Both the position numbers and the translations under genes were made by a program. A model generated the notes under the pieces. That model did no database searches, was not told the origin of the DNA, and saw only the letters and a list, made by a program, of their open reading frames with translations. 39,763 nt of DNA from NCBI GenBank assembly GCA_028287765.1, contig JAQBPA010000025.1, forward strand, positions 1 to 39,763. Direction: 5' to 3'. Positions 27,163 through 37,427 of the stretch are shown here, piece by piece. Position 1 is the stretch's first letter. Each line of letters begins with the position of its first letter. The DNA is from Bacteriovoracaceae bacterium. GTDB taxonomy: Bacteria > Bdellovibrionota > UBA2394.

Positions 27163-29506
27163 ACAGAAAACTTCGTCCTTTCTTCTACTTGCTCTCCTGA
27201 CAATGACTTCAGGTTGTTCCTATTTAGGCACGGGAGGCAGTTCTGATAATCCAAGTAAGAAATTTGATGAACTAAAAATTTCTACCGAAGGAATCCCTCA
27301 GACTGGATTTTGGATCTTTAAGAAAACTGCGCTTTTTCTTCAGACGTCGATCTCGAGCAGTGAATCATGGGAAGCAGAGTCCACCGTCAGACTCGACGTC
27401 TGTATCAAAAGCTCGCTGGCGGCCCGCTGGAAAGAATTTCCGCCGGAATTCCTAGTGGGTTTGACAAAAAATCAAAGCGATGAGCCGTCTTGGATTTCTA
27501 TCCAACCCAAATTGGAAGAGGATTGTTTGAATTTAATCTGGAATGAGCCCGTCAAATTTCCTTACGCTGCGACGGACACTCGTCCGAGAAAATATTTTGT
27601 TCATATCAAGGGCGCTTCTCCAGAGCTAAAGGACGTTGAACGGGTAGAAGCATTTTCTTTAGATTTTTGGCATCAGACGATTTATGCGACCAAAGCGGAA
27701 ACTGATACCGCAGCAGTCTCACCTGCGGTCGATTCAGTTCAACTGAGTGTTGATCAAATCTTGCAATCAAAAATTCTTAGTCATGAAATTTATATTGAAC
27801 CACCTCTTCGTGCCATGCTTCGACTTCATTATTTCTTCGCTCTTCGTCCCGACCTTATCCGCCCAAGTTCACTTAATACTCCGTTCAGTCTTCGAAATTG
27901 GACCCATTCCCAATTTCGAATCATTGCGGCCCTAGTCTTACCTTCTGTTGACGCTGACTCTAACGACATCCATAAATATCGCTTTCTGGCCGGCTTTCAA
28001 TCGGAAGTTTTTACAGACTCAACAGGAAATCTTCCAATTGAAGGTTGCTTTAATCTCCCCCTCGAGAAATATCCTGATCTAAATTCCAAAGTTCGATTGA
28101 TCGTCGATATCATTCCGCTCTCAAAAACAATATTCAATCCGGAGGCGACTTCTCTTGTACTGACGTTCGGAGAGCACTCCAATATTTTGGGCAAGAGCAT
28201 TATTTCAGCAGCTGAATACATAAATCGGTCTGATAAAAATACGATAGAAACGATCCAGCTCAATAAAACGACGACACAAATCTATTCACTAGGATCTACA
28301 TCCAACGGTCAGCCATTGAATCAGTTTTTGAAAAAGCGAACCCCGCTCGATCTAAAAATGTTTGATTTAGATAAAATCCATGGCCAGCTGCAAGACCTTG
28401 ACATCGCTGCTGAAGACCTAACGCCTCTTATTAAAGAGCACGGAGATGGCCATCAATCAAGGTTGAGTCTCGAAGCATTACTTCAGAAAATGAAACCGTG
28501 GGATTTTGTCCGTGTGACTCGATTTCATTTCGTAGACTCAATTGAATCTATTCCCATCTCCGTCGAAATGCTCCCTCCAGAAAATCTTTCACACGAAGAA
28601 GTTCTTGAAAGAGAAAAAACTGACCAGACTTCACGCGTAACGAGTACCCAAAATTCCGGAAGCTACGAAGTCAGTGTGCCTAAATCTATTGGCCTCGAAG
28701 GGGGCAGTGGGGTTTCGAAACAGCTTCGTGATTCTGTGGAGAAAAGGATTACAAAGCAATCCAATCAAACGGAAGCAACGGAGACGAAAACCGAAAATCG
28801 CTTAGACCATTTTTCAAATTTCTATGTCTACCAATTCGATCTTGGCTTAAAGGCAACTCAAAGAGCTTGCCTCCTAATCGAACTTCAGAAATATCAATGG
28901 AATCTCGCTCAACCAAGTCGAGCTTATCTTTTCTGTCTCCAAGATTCAGGCGAGCTTATTGAATCATGGCGCTATCTTTCAGACGAAAGACTTCCAAACT
29001 TATATGCTGTTCTCGATTCAAAACTTTCATCAGAACATCAATTGGGAAAAGTAATTCGAGGAACCCATAAATTTCAAAATTTTATCAATCGATTAAATGG
29101 AATTATTTTATCGCCTGAACCCGCTAGCTTCGAGCGGATCTTGGCCGACAACCTCAATAAAGAAACAGAGGATGAAGGGATTCTATTCCCACGAGATCTC
29201 ACGCCAGAAGCTCATTACTTTGACGAAGAAGTCAGCGCCCTCACTGGCAAGATCTATCCGGCAGATGAAACGAAGGCCAAAAAATTAGCTGCGTATTTTC
29301 ATGAGATCCAAAGCAATCCACATCGGATGTTGGCAACGGCACAAGGCCAGCGAATATTCGAAGATATTTCGAAGATCCTTGTCGCTAGAAATGATCACTA
29401 TTTCAAATTGCTTCAACTCCTTAATTTTTGGCTACCACAAGCGACTGAGTACGCGTGGTTCAGAACTTTCGTAAACTCAATTCATTCAGGAGAAAATTCC
29501 CCATGA
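27146..29506 (+). CDS. Large predicted lipoprotein
   Basis: 786 aa; lipobox-like 'FLLLALLTMTSGCSYLG'; overlaps the previous gene by 17 nt. Confidence 0.75.
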   Translation: MMFSNKQKTSSFLLLALLTMTSGCSYLGTGGSSDNPSKKFDELKISTEGIPQTGFWIFKKTALFLQTSISSSESWEAESTVRLDVCIKSSLAARWKEFPPEFLVGLTKNQSDEPSWISIQPKLEEDCLNLIWNEPVKFPYAATDTRPRKYFVHIKGASPELKDVERVEAFSLDFWHQTIYATKAETDTAAVSPAVDSVQLSVDQILQSKILSHEIYIEPPLRAMLRLHYFFALRPDLIRPSSLNTPFSLRNWTHSQFRIIAALVLPSVDADSNDIHKYRFLAGFQSEVFTDSTGNLPIEGCFNLPLEKYPDLNSKVRLIVDIIPLSKTIFNPEATSLVLTFGEHSNILGKSIISAAEYINRSDKNTIETIQLNKTTTQIYSLGSTSNGQPLNQFLKKRTPLDLKMFDLDKIHGQLQDLDIAAEDLTPLIKEHGDGHQSRLSLEALLQKMKPWDFVRVTRFHFVDSIESIPISVEMLPPENLSHEEVLEREKTDQTSRVTSTQNSGSYEVSVPKSIGLEGGSGVSKQLRDSVEKRITKQSNQTEATETKTENRLDHFSNFYVYQFDLGLKATQRACLLIELQKYQWNLAQPSRAYLFCLQDSGELIESWRYLSDERLPNLYAVLDSKLSSEHQLGKVIRGTHKFQNFINRLNGIILSPEPASFERILADNLNKETEDEGILFPRDLTPEAHYFDEEVSALTGKIYPADETKAKKLAAYFHEIQSNPHRMLATAQGQRIFEDISKILVARNDHYFKLLQLLNFWLPQATEYAWFRTFVNSIHSGENSP

Positions 29507-30291
29507 ATCGCTTTTTCTCATCTGTTGCTATTTATTTTACCTTGTTTGGACAAATCATGGCTGCGGATCCCGTCGAAAATGATAATGCTCATTGCAGAAT
29601 GCTGATCAGGCAAATGCCGAACGTTATTTCCAGTCGTCTTCCATTTTTGTCTGAAGATTTTACTTATTATCAGGTCCTACGGGCACATCGCTCAAAAAGA
29701 GCTGGGATGAAAAAATACTTTATGAAATCAGGTGCTGCAATCTTGGAAGCACAGTACAGGGCCATACGCTCGCCCCAAGAAACTGAAGAAAAAATTCACC
29801 TCTTATCCGAGAAAGAATTATCCAAAAGAGACAAAAAGAATATGGGGTTGATCGATCAAATTGAACTCAGCGAGGAAATGGCCAGCGAGCTCGATCGAAT
29901 CAGTCGAGCTTCCTACTTCCCACGTTGGTCCATTCACAGGTATTTGAAAAGGCAATCCGGACAAGACTTCGATCTGCTTACCGGGTCTCATGAAGAACAG
30001 TTTTTTGAACGCCACAAGATTCTTCCCAATGTTCTAGGTCTTAGCATTGGAGTTTTTGCGAGTGCGATTATTTCAACAGGCATTTATTTCGCTCTACCCA
30101 AAATTGTTGAAATAAACCCACAAAATGTAAGCAACCATTCGGTCATTATGCCTGTAGACCCCGAACCTCCTAATCATCAAGCTCGAAATGTACGTACGAA
30201 TCGACCGTCTGGACTCAATTCTCAACAGGATATGGCAGAGCCGCTAATAGATGAGGGCCTTCTGTACGCCCACCCGGATAAAAATAAATAA
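29503..30291 (+). CDS. Exported/membrane protein, hypothetical
   Basis: ATG 29503 overlaps the stop of the lipoprotein gene (ATGA); AGGAG upstream; N-terminal signal 'RFFSSVAIYFTLFGQIMA' and a late TM 'VLGLSIGVFASAIISTGIYFALP'. Confidence 0.7.
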   Translation: MNRFFSSVAIYFTLFGQIMAADPVENDNAHCRMLIRQMPNVISSRLPFLSEDFTYYQVLRAHRSKRAGMKKYFMKSGAAILEAQYRAIRSPQETEEKIHLLSEKELSKRDKKNMGLIDQIELSEEMASELDRISRASYFPRWSIHRYLKRQSGQDFDLLTGSHEEQFFERHKILPNVLGLSIGVFASAIISTGIYFALPKIVEINPQNVSNHSVIMPVDPEPPNHQARNVRTNRPSGLNSQQDMAEPLIDEGLLYAHPDKNK

Positions 30292-30344
30292 TACGGACGA
30301 TTTGAGTTTAGGGTGCACTCTATTGTACTCTGCGGCTACTCCTC

Positions 30345-31343
30345 ATGATCACGATGACTTCGAAAGGTCTTTTTTGTAAGGCAGGCAATTTTTATATTGA
30401 TCCGATGCGTGCGGTCGACTCCGCAGTCATCACTCATGCTCACAGCGATCACGCTCGACGCGGCAGTCTTCAATATTATACTGCCCAACGTGGTGTTTCT
30501 CTTTTGAAAGCACGTTTAGGAAAAAACATTTCAGTCCGAGGTTACGCTTACGGTGAAAAATTTAATCTCAATAACGCTCAAGTTTCATTTCACCCGGCGG
30601 GTCATATTTTAGGGTCTTCGCAAGTCAGGATCGAGATTGGAAAAAAAGTTTGGGTGGCTTCTGGTGATTACAAACGCGATCCCGATCCCACATGCGAACC
30701 CTTTGAAGTTGTTCCCTGCGATGTGTTTATTACGGAGGCCACCTTTGGAACACCGAGCTATACTTGGAATAAAGAGGTCAACCTTGGAAAAGAAATCTAC
30801 GATTGGTGGATCCAAAATGCGGATCGCGGCGTGAACAGCGTTCTCTTTGCTTACTCACTCGGTAAGGCGCAAAGAATACTTGGCGTTCTCGAACCCTATG
30901 CACAAAAAGATATTTACTGCCATTCGGCCGTAACTCCACTTAACGAGTGCTACCGAGAGGAAGGAATAAAATTAGCTCGCACGCAATGTTTGAGCCAGAT
31001 CGATTTATCGAAGCAATTCTCTGGAGAACTTTTTCTTGTTCCGCAATCGTTTCTTCAAACGGACCAGAGTAAAATTCTCGGTGGTCAATTTGAAACGGCG
31101 TTTGCATCTGGCTGGATGGCAAAAAATAATTTTGAGTCAGGATATGATCGAGGCTTTGTGATGTCCGATCATGCTGATTGGAATGATCTCGTTCGAACCG
31201 TGAAGGAAACAGGCGCTAGAAGAGTCTATGTTCAGCATCGCGGGAAAGGCTCCTTAGTACGGCATTTAAAATCACTCGGTATGGAAGCATTTCCTGCGGC
31301 GGAACTTTTTTCCAGAAATCCTGATCAGTTAGCTTTATTTTAA
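30345..31343 (+). CDS. Metallo-beta-lactamase-fold (ligase-associated-type) DNA exonuclease
   Basis: 332 aa; 'VITHAHSDHARRG' (HxHxDH), 'FHPAGHILGSSQVRIEIGKKVWVASGDYKRDPDPTCEPFE', 'SDHADWNDLVRTVKETGARRVYVQHRG'. Confidence 0.88.
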   Translation: MITMTSKGLFCKAGNFYIDPMRAVDSAVITHAHSDHARRGSLQYYTAQRGVSLLKARLGKNISVRGYAYGEKFNLNNAQVSFHPAGHILGSSQVRIEIGKKVWVASGDYKRDPDPTCEPFEVVPCDVFITEATFGTPSYTWNKEVNLGKEIYDWWIQNADRGVNSVLFAYSLGKAQRILGVLEPYAQKDIYCHSAVTPLNECYREEGIKLARTQCLSQIDLSKQFSGELFLVPQSFLQTDQSKILGGQFETAFASGWMAKNNFESGYDRGFVMSDHADWNDLVRTVKETGARRVYVQHRGKGSLVRHLKSLGMEAFPAAELFSRNPDQLALF

Positions 31344-31350
31344 AGTTTTT

Positions 31351-33735
31351 ATGAAGAAAATAAATCTCACCGTTTCGGAATTTGCACTCCCCGCTCCACG
31401 AGTGGGAAGCATCGAACCTTATTCTGGCTTTCGAAGTTCATCGTCTGAAGGCATCGAAATTCATCAAAGAATTCAATCCGATCGAAAAAAACAATATTCT
31501 TCGTATCGATCTGAAGTTCTCATCTCTCAAACATTTGAATCGAGTGGATTCGAATTTAAAATGGGTGGGCGAATCGATGGTCTTTTCGATGAAGAGGTAG
31601 CAAAAATCGAAGAAATAAAATCGAGCTTTAGCGCGTACGAACTTTTAAAAGCAATACGGGACGTCGATGAAAATCACCCCTACTGCTGGCAGGTAAAGAC
31701 TTACGGTTACTTTTATTGGCTTCAAACAAAAAAGCTTCCAATTCTTTCACTTCACCTTGTTTCGACTAGAAATCGAAAGAGCGTCGATTTGAATATCGAT
31801 TTAGATATTTATGCTTATGAAAATTGGCTTCAAATTCGACTATCCGAATTAGTGAATGAGGCGAAAATTGCTGAAAAGAATGCTAAGCGAAGAAAAAAAG
31901 TGGCGAAGATTGATTTTTTTCCGTTCGAAGAACCTCGATTAGGTCAAATGGAACTCATCCAGACTGTCGAAGAGGGAATAAAAAATAAAAAGCCCATGAT
32001 GATCCAAGCACCGACCGGACTTGGAAAAACCGTTGGCGTACTCTATCCCCTCCTTCGCGAATCTCTCGAGCGCGGGCAAAGACTCATCTATGTCACGCCA
32101 AAAAATAGCCAGCATAGTGTAGCCGAAGATGCTATCGACAGCTTTCAGGAGAAGGGCGCAAATATTCGAGCGATGACCCTAACGGCAAAAAGTAAAATTT
32201 GCATGAAGAGTGAAGTCCTTTGTAATCCAGAATTTTGTGAATACGCTAAAAATCATTACACAAAAGTCGCTGAAAATAATCTGCTGGAACAAATTTCAAA
32301 AAAAAGAAGTCTCACGTCTAAAACATTTAAAAAATTTGCCGAAAAATTCCAAGTTTGCCCTTTTGAACTCCAGCTCGACTCCACTCGAAACGTCGACGCT
32401 GTCATTTGCGATTACAATTACGTGTTTGCTCCCCGCTCAGCCTTAAGTGGATTGATGGAAGGCGGTCTCGATCAAGAGGGAAGACCCAATCTCATCATTG
32501 ATGAAGCTCATAATCTTCCTTCGAGAGCCATGGACTACTATTCGCCAGAACTCTCCTCATTAATGCTTCAAAAAATGTTGGAAGAAGTTGGAGATATTTC
32601 CGAGAACTTTAGGTATCCGACTATCGAATTATTAAAAGATTGTCTATCGCTCATCTCGACCTATGGATTAAAAAATATTTCAAAACCATCAAAGATGATT
32701 CCCGCTACTGAAGAGTTTTTAAAACAAGAAGAAGAAATTCAGCTACTTCTTTCTTCTTATCTCAATTCGGATGCGCAAATTAAACCTAAAGATGTGCTTT
32801 TAAATCTCTCTTATTATTGGAGCCAGTTCACGTCGGCTCTTGAATTTCTAACCGACGATCATCCCGAGTTTTTTGCAACCTACCATCCGAATCCTCCCGT
32901 TATAAAAATCACCTGCTCGGATGCCTCTCAAATGCTGGAAGAAATTTATGACTTCTATGAAAATGTTGTCGCCTTTTCAGCCACGCTAAAGCCTTTCGAA
33001 TTTTACGGAAGGCTTACCGGACTTGCAAAAAAAGAGAGTATGACGGCTGAATTTAGTTCTCCCTTTCCGAAGGCGTACAGAAAGCTTTTGATCATTCCTC
33101 AGATTTCATCCAAATTTTCGGATCGCGAATCGAATTATTTACGAATTGCTAAAGTTATTTATAGAATTTCGGAAGTAAAACGTGGAAATTATTTCGCGTT
33201 CTTTCCAAGCTTTGATTTTTTGGATCGCGTCCACGAGGTATTTTCGACCCCCTCTGGTTTTAACGTTTTAAAGCAAACGAGGGGAATGAAGTTAAATGAA
33301 ATCGAATTCTTTCTCGAATCTCTTAAAAACTTTCATTCTTCGCATATTATCTTTGCCGTTCAGGGCGGTGTTTTTTCTGAAGGCGTTGATTATCCTGGCA
33401 AAATGATTATTGGAAGTTTTGTCGTTGGCGCACCCCTTCCGGCTCTCAGTCTCGAGCGCGAAAAAATGCGCGAATACTATCAAAAACATTTTTCTGCAGG
33501 ATTCGAATACGCATATGCCTATCCCGCCATGGCGAAAGCAGTGCAATCCGCAGGGCGAGTGATTCGATCAGAAACGGATACAGGAATCGTTATTTTAATG
33601 GACCACCGATTTATAGAGCCTAGTTTTTCTCAATCCATGCCAAAAGACTGGTTCCAAGTCGATCCGAACGAACTCATTTCAAATCAAATTCTGGCCGATA
33701 TCTCAAAATTTTGGACGAGCGTCGAGCCCGCTTGA
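31351..33735 (+). CDS. PD-(D/E)XK nuclease fused to XPD/DinG-type Fe-S helicase
   Basis: 794 aa; N-terminal 'GGRIDGLFDEEVAKIEEIKSSF' (D..ExK); Walker A 'QAPTGLGKTVGVLYP'; Fe-S cysteines in 'KICMKSEVLCNPEFCEYA' and 'FQVCPFEL'; 'IIDEAHNLPSRAMDYYS' DEAH; C-terminal 'QSAGRVIRSETDTGIVILMDHRF'. Confidence 0.88.
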   Translation: MKKINLTVSEFALPAPRVGSIEPYSGFRSSSSEGIEIHQRIQSDRKKQYSSYRSEVLISQTFESSGFEFKMGGRIDGLFDEEVAKIEEIKSSFSAYELLKAIRDVDENHPYCWQVKTYGYFYWLQTKKLPILSLHLVSTRNRKSVDLNIDLDIYAYENWLQIRLSELVNEAKIAEKNAKRRKKVAKIDFFPFEEPRLGQMELIQTVEEGIKNKKPMMIQAPTGLGKTVGVLYPLLRESLERGQRLIYVTPKNSQHSVAEDAIDSFQEKGANIRAMTLTAKSKICMKSEVLCNPEFCEYAKNHYTKVAENNLLEQISKKRSLTSKTFKKFAEKFQVCPFELQLDSTRNVDAVICDYNYVFAPRSALSGLMEGGLDQEGRPNLIIDEAHNLPSRAMDYYSPELSSLMLQKMLEEVGDISENFRYPTIELLKDCLSLISTYGLKNISKPSKMIPATEEFLKQEEEIQLLLSSYLNSDAQIKPKDVLLNLSYYWSQFTSALEFLTDDHPEFFATYHPNPPVIKITCSDASQMLEEIYDFYENVVAFSATLKPFEFYGRLTGLAKKESMTAEFSSPFPKAYRKLLIIPQISSKFSDRESNYLRIAKVIYRISEVKRGNYFAFFPSFDFLDRVHEVFSTPSGFNVLKQTRGMKLNEIEFFLESLKNFHSSHIIFAVQGGVFSEGVDYPGKMIIGSFVVGAPLPALSLEREKMREYYQKHFSAGFEYAYAYPAMAKAVQSAGRVIRSETDTGIVILMDHRFIEPSFSQSMPKDWFQVDPNELISNQILADISKFWTSVEPA

Positions 33736-33739
33736 GAAT

Positions 33740-33865
33740 TTAATGGCAACCTCTCAAAACAAAAATAAGAAATAAAATCGATCCTGGAATTCCGAGAATC
33801 CATGCCACAATGTATGGGAAAAGAGATCCATTTAAATTTTTCAATTTGCTTTTATCTTTTTGCAT
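33740..33865 (-). CDS. 41-aa membrane microprotein (not in ORF track)
   Basis: MQKDKSKLKNLNGSLFPYIVAWILGIPGSILFLIFVLRGCH; AAGGAAAAA upstream; one strong TM. Confidence 0.55.
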   Translation of the reverse strand: MQKDKSKLKNLNGSLFPYIVAWILGIPGSILFLIFVLRGCH

Positions 33866-33926
33866 TTCTATTTTTCCTTTTTTTTCGATGTGCTTTGCAT
33901 CCTATGTGTAACCTTGCGAGCATGTA

Positions 33927-33984
33927 GCTAACTTTAGTAAGAAGAGCTTTGCTAACTTTGGTAAGCCTCTATTTCGTAGCTAAC
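33927..33984. repeat. Direct repeats in the 34025 promoter region
   Basis: GCTAACTTTAGTAAG (33927-33941), GCTAACTTTGGTAAG (33951-33965), partial GCTAAC (33979-33984). Confidence 0.7.
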
Positions 33985-34024
33985 AAATAAAATTTATGTT
34001 TTCTTCCACTCAGGAGAAAATTAT

Positions 34025-34801
34025 ATGGAAACAAACAAAATTCGCAGTTACGAAACTTCATCTGAGCATTTACATTCACTTATTTGCTGGAGATCAATCA
34101 TTGCTGGATTATTCATCACTTTTATCAGTTATCTAATCTTGAGTTCACTCGGGGCAGGAATATTTGGCTTAGCTCTTTCAAGTGCAATCAGTCGTGAAAA
34201 CGGTGGAACAGCTCTCGCGACCGGTGGTGGCGTCTGGCTGGGCATCACAATTGCTGTTTCTCTTTTCTTAGGTGGATATTTTACAGTAAAACTTTCGCAT
34301 TCCGCTGAAAAGAAAATTGGATCTATTCAAGGGACGCTCGTTGCCTCCGTCTTTTTTGTCCTTTCACTTTTGACTGCGGGAACCGTTTTGAGTTCTGTTG
34401 CGAAAGGGGCAGGAAGTTTTACGGCCGCCATCGGTGGAAAAGCGGCTGATATGTCAACGAATCCGATTATTCAAAATTCACTCCAAAATATATTAAGCGG
34501 TACGACTTTTAAATCAGATCCGAAGGAAGTCATTCAAGGACTATCTACGAGATTGATGAGTGGTGATATGGACTCAGCAAAAAATTATTTAGCAGCACAA
34601 ACTAATCTCACACCAGACGAAATTGATGCCAAACTTGATCAAGCAAGGCAGGCTATAAAACGTGCTGGAGAATCTGCCGCAAAGGCAGGCTCAGCAGCCG
34701 GTTGGGCTTTATTTGTTTTACTCTCGATCGGTTTAATTGCCGCAGCATTCGGTGGATACGAAAGCGCCCAGCATAACGCTAAATATCCTCGATCAATATA
34801 G
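34025..34801 (+). CDS. Multi-pass membrane protein, hypothetical
   Basis: 258 aa; SD AGGAG; hydrophobic segments near the N-terminus, middle and C-terminus; Gly/Ala rich. Confidence 0.75.
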   Translation: METNKIRSYETSSEHLHSLICWRSIIAGLFITFISYLILSSLGAGIFGLALSSAISRENGGTALATGGGVWLGITIAVSLFLGGYFTVKLSHSAEKKIGSIQGTLVASVFFVLSLLTAGTVLSSVAKGAGSFTAAIGGKAADMSTNPIIQNSLQNILSGTTFKSDPKEVIQGLSTRLMSGDMDSAKNYLAAQTNLTPDEIDAKLDQARQAIKRAGESAAKAGSAAGWALFVLLSIGLIAAAFGGYESAQHNAKYPRSI

Positions 34802-34820
34802 TTCCTTTAAAGTGCTCGAA

Positions 34821-34848
34821 AAACCCCTTCCTTATGAGGGGTTTTTTT
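34821..34848. terminator. Rho-independent terminator, probably bidirectional
   Basis: AAACCCCT tccttatg AGGGGTTTTTTT; A-tract upstream also gives a U-tract on the minus strand. Confidence 0.85.
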
Positions 34849-34868
34849 ATTTCGCGACTTCTATTTTT

Positions 34869-36047
34869 TTATGCAGCAGGGTTTAGAACAACTTTAACAC
34901 AATCCTCTTTTTTATTTCTAAAGATATCGTAAGCATGAGATGCGTCCGACAAGTTTAATTTGTGAGTGATAACAAAAGAGGGGTCGATTCTGCCATCTTC
35001 AATGAGGTTTAAAAGAGTTGGCATATATTTTTGAACATTGCATTGACCCATTTTAAATTTCAATCCCTTTGCAAAAGCCGCGCCGAGCGGAACCGCATCT
35101 GGATAGCCAACGTAAACTCCGACGATAGAAATATTTCCACCTTTTCGACAGGCGCGAATAGCTTCACGAAGTGCATGCGCTTGATCTGTTCCGATGCCGA
35201 TCGCGGTCTTTAGTCGATCGTAGTACGCATCAAATTGATGACCATGCGCTTCGGCGCCGACTGCATCGATGCAAGCGTCTGGCCCCCTTCCTCCGGTCAG
35301 GACTTTTAAGCGCTCGACCAGATCGTCTTCTTTATCATAGTTAAGAACTTCTGCTGTTGAATTATCGCGCACCATATCTAGCCGTTCTTGAAAGCGATCA
35401 ATCGCAATCACTCGAGATGCTCCTAATAAAAAAGCGCTCTTGATCGCAAGCTGTCCGACTGGACCGCAACCCCAAACAGCAACGATATCCCCCGGTTTAA
35501 TATCACAATTCTCGGCAGCCATGTATCCCGTTGGAAAAATATCCGATAAAAACAAAACTTGCTCGTCCGTGAGTGTAGTCGGAACAACAATCGGACCTGT
35601 ATTGGCAAATGGAACTCGAGCATATTCGGCTTGTCCGCCAGCAAATCCACCATACATATGAGAATATCCGTAAATTCCAGCTGTCTGATATCCCGCAGCG
35701 ATCTCTGCCTTTTCTCCGTGAGGATTTGAATTATCACAGAGCGAGTAAAGTTCATTTTTACAATTATAACATTGGCCACAAGCGATCACGAAGGGGACGA
35801 CGACGCGATCACCTATTTTTAACTTTGTGACGCTAGGACCTTTTTCAACCACTTCTCCCATAAATTCATGTCCCAAGATATCGCCCCTTTCCATTGTAGG
35901 GACAAACCCATCGTAGAGATGAATGTCTGAACCACAAATGGCCGTTGATGTAATGCTTACAACAACGTCCTCTTTATTTATAAGTCTCGGCTCATCCACA
36001 CTTTCGACAGTAACCTTCTTTTTTCCATTCCAACATACCGCCTTCAT
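34869..36047 (-). CDS. Zinc-dependent alcohol dehydrogenase (MDR, formaldehyde-dehydrogenase-like)
   Basis: 392 aa; '[48 protein letters not shown]'; NAD-binding '[30 protein letters not shown]'. Confidence 0.93.
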   Translation of the reverse strand: MKAVCWNGKKKVTVESVDEPRLINKEDVVVSITSTAICGSDIHLYDGFVPTMERGDILGHEFMGEVVEKGPSVTKLKIGDRVVVPFVIACGQCYNCKNELYSLCDNSNPHGEKAEIAAGYQTAGIYGYSHMYGGFAGGQAEYARVPFANTGPIVVPTTLTDEQVLFLSDIFPTGYMAAENCDIKPGDIVAVWGCGPVGQLAIKSAFLLGASRVIAIDRFQERLDMVRDNSTAEVLNYDKEDDLVERLKVLTGGRGPDACIDAVGAEAHGHQFDAYYDRLKTAIGIGTDQAHALREAIRACRKGGNISIVGVYVGYPDAVPLGAAFAKGLKFKMGQCNVQKYMPTLLNLIEDGRIDPSFVITHKLNLSDASHAYDIFRNKKEDCVKVVLNPAA

Positions 36048-36067
36048 AAACTTCTCCTTCTCGTATT

Positions 36068-36625
36068 TTAAGCAGTCTTTTTATATTCGATTCCCTGGCC
36101 TCTCGGCTGTCCTTCCGTCGAAAGGATATCTCCCGTTTCGATATATGATTTAAATCTCTTCATATCTTCTCGGAGTAACGAATGCGGATCTGCTTTGGTG
36201 AGTTTCGTTATAACGTGGGTAATCTTTCCTAATGGTGGACCATACATCATTCTCACTGTGACTTGAGTTCCTTGGCCTCTCGGAGCCGGCGAAAAATGGA
36301 CTGAGCCCGCAATGGAGATCTCGGATCCTTCGATAGATCTCCAAGAAATAAATTCATCAGGGGTCTCGGCAATCATTTCAGTTTCCCATTCTGTTTCCAA
36401 ATTCTCAAAAGGTTTTGCGCGCCACAATGTGCGCGTATCATTGAGGACCTGCACTTCGTCAAGATGCTTCATAAAACGCGGTAAATTTTCAAAATTACGC
36501 CAAACGGAATAGATAAAAGACGCATCTTTTAAAATCGTTACGGAATATTCTGCTTTAATACCGTCTCCGTCTTTAACAGACGGCTTTGGTAAGCTAGAAA
36601 GAAACGATTTTGTTTTTGTATTCAT
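36068..36625 (-). CDS. SRPBCC/polyketide cyclase-dehydrase family protein
   Basis: ATG 36625 ('[14 protein letters not shown]') with SD AAGGAGAG; '[21 protein letters not shown]' and 'WEAEM'-like '[21 protein letters not shown]'. Confidence 0.85.
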   Translation of the reverse strand: MNTKTKSFLSSLPKPSVKDGDGIKAEYSVTILKDASFIYSVWRNFENLPRFMKHLDEVQVLNDTRTLWRAKPFENLETEWETEMIAETPDEFISWRSIEGSEISIAGSVHFSPAPRGQGTQVTVRMMYGPPLGKITHVITKLTKADPHSLLREDMKRFKSYIETGDILSTEGQPRGQGIEYKKTA

Positions 36626-36874
36626 AAAATAACTCTCCTTAGAGCAAATGATTTGCCTTCTCCAGACAACTCGAAACATACTTAGGTCGATGGAAATCTT
36701 GCTTAAGTAAATAGTAAAATATTTTGACTTTCATCTAATCTGGAAAATTGAATGACAGATTCACTCCAAAAACAATCCACCCTCTAACTTTAGCCGATTA
36801 CGATCTATTTTCGATCCTGCCAGAACTAAGCGATAGATTTTTAAATGAGTTAGTTAAAGAAAGGATCAAAAAAT

Positions 36875-37411
36875 ATGTTAAAGTTAAAGTTAAAGTTTAA
36901 ATGGATGAATATTTTTTCAATGGCTTTCTTCACTTCGTTAGCCATTTTGAATGCACAGGACAATCCCACCGAACCGCAATCGTTATACATTGTCCAAACG
37001 ATCAATAATGGAGAAATTTCTCTCGCCGACCTTGCAAATCATAACTCCCAGAATAAAGACGTTAAGGATTTTGCAAAAGAAATGATTAGAGATCATAAAA
37101 AATCAAATGACAAAATTCAGGACCTCATAAAAAAAGATAGCATCACTCTTCAAAAGTCCGATACGAGTAACAATTTAGAGAAAACGGCAAACGAGAAAAA
37201 AATGGAATTAAAAGTTTTATCCGGGAAAACTTTTGATAAGGCTTATATTTCAAGCCAGATTACCATGCATCAGCAAGCGCTGAATCTTCTAGATACAAAA
37301 CTTATTCCTTCAGCAACCACGAAGGACGTAAAAGATTTACTTTCGGATGCACGAAAAACAGTTTCAGCGCATTTAGGTCATGCAACAACGATTTCTACAT
37401 ACCTGAAATGA
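36875..37411 (+). CDS. DUF4142-like exported protein (ferritin-like helical)
   Basis: 178 aa; signal peptide; 'TINNGEISLADLANHNSQNKDVKDFAKEMIRDHKKSNDKI' and 'AHLGHATTISTYLK'. Confidence 0.85.
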   Translation: MLKLKLKFKWMNIFSMAFFTSLAILNAQDNPTEPQSLYIVQTINNGEISLADLANHNSQNKDVKDFAKEMIRDHKKSNDKIQDLIKKDSITLQKSDTSNNLEKTANEKKMELKVLSGKTFDKAYISSQITMHQQALNLLDTKLIPSATTKDVKDLLSDARKTVSAHLGHATTISTYLK

Positions 37412-37427
37412 TGCTTAAGAATAAACT

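Noticed and set aside
36875-36900. Tandem GTTAAA repeat at the start of the DUF4142 gene
   Set aside because: Explained by lysine/leucine codons of the basic signal-peptide N-region (MLKLKLKFK).
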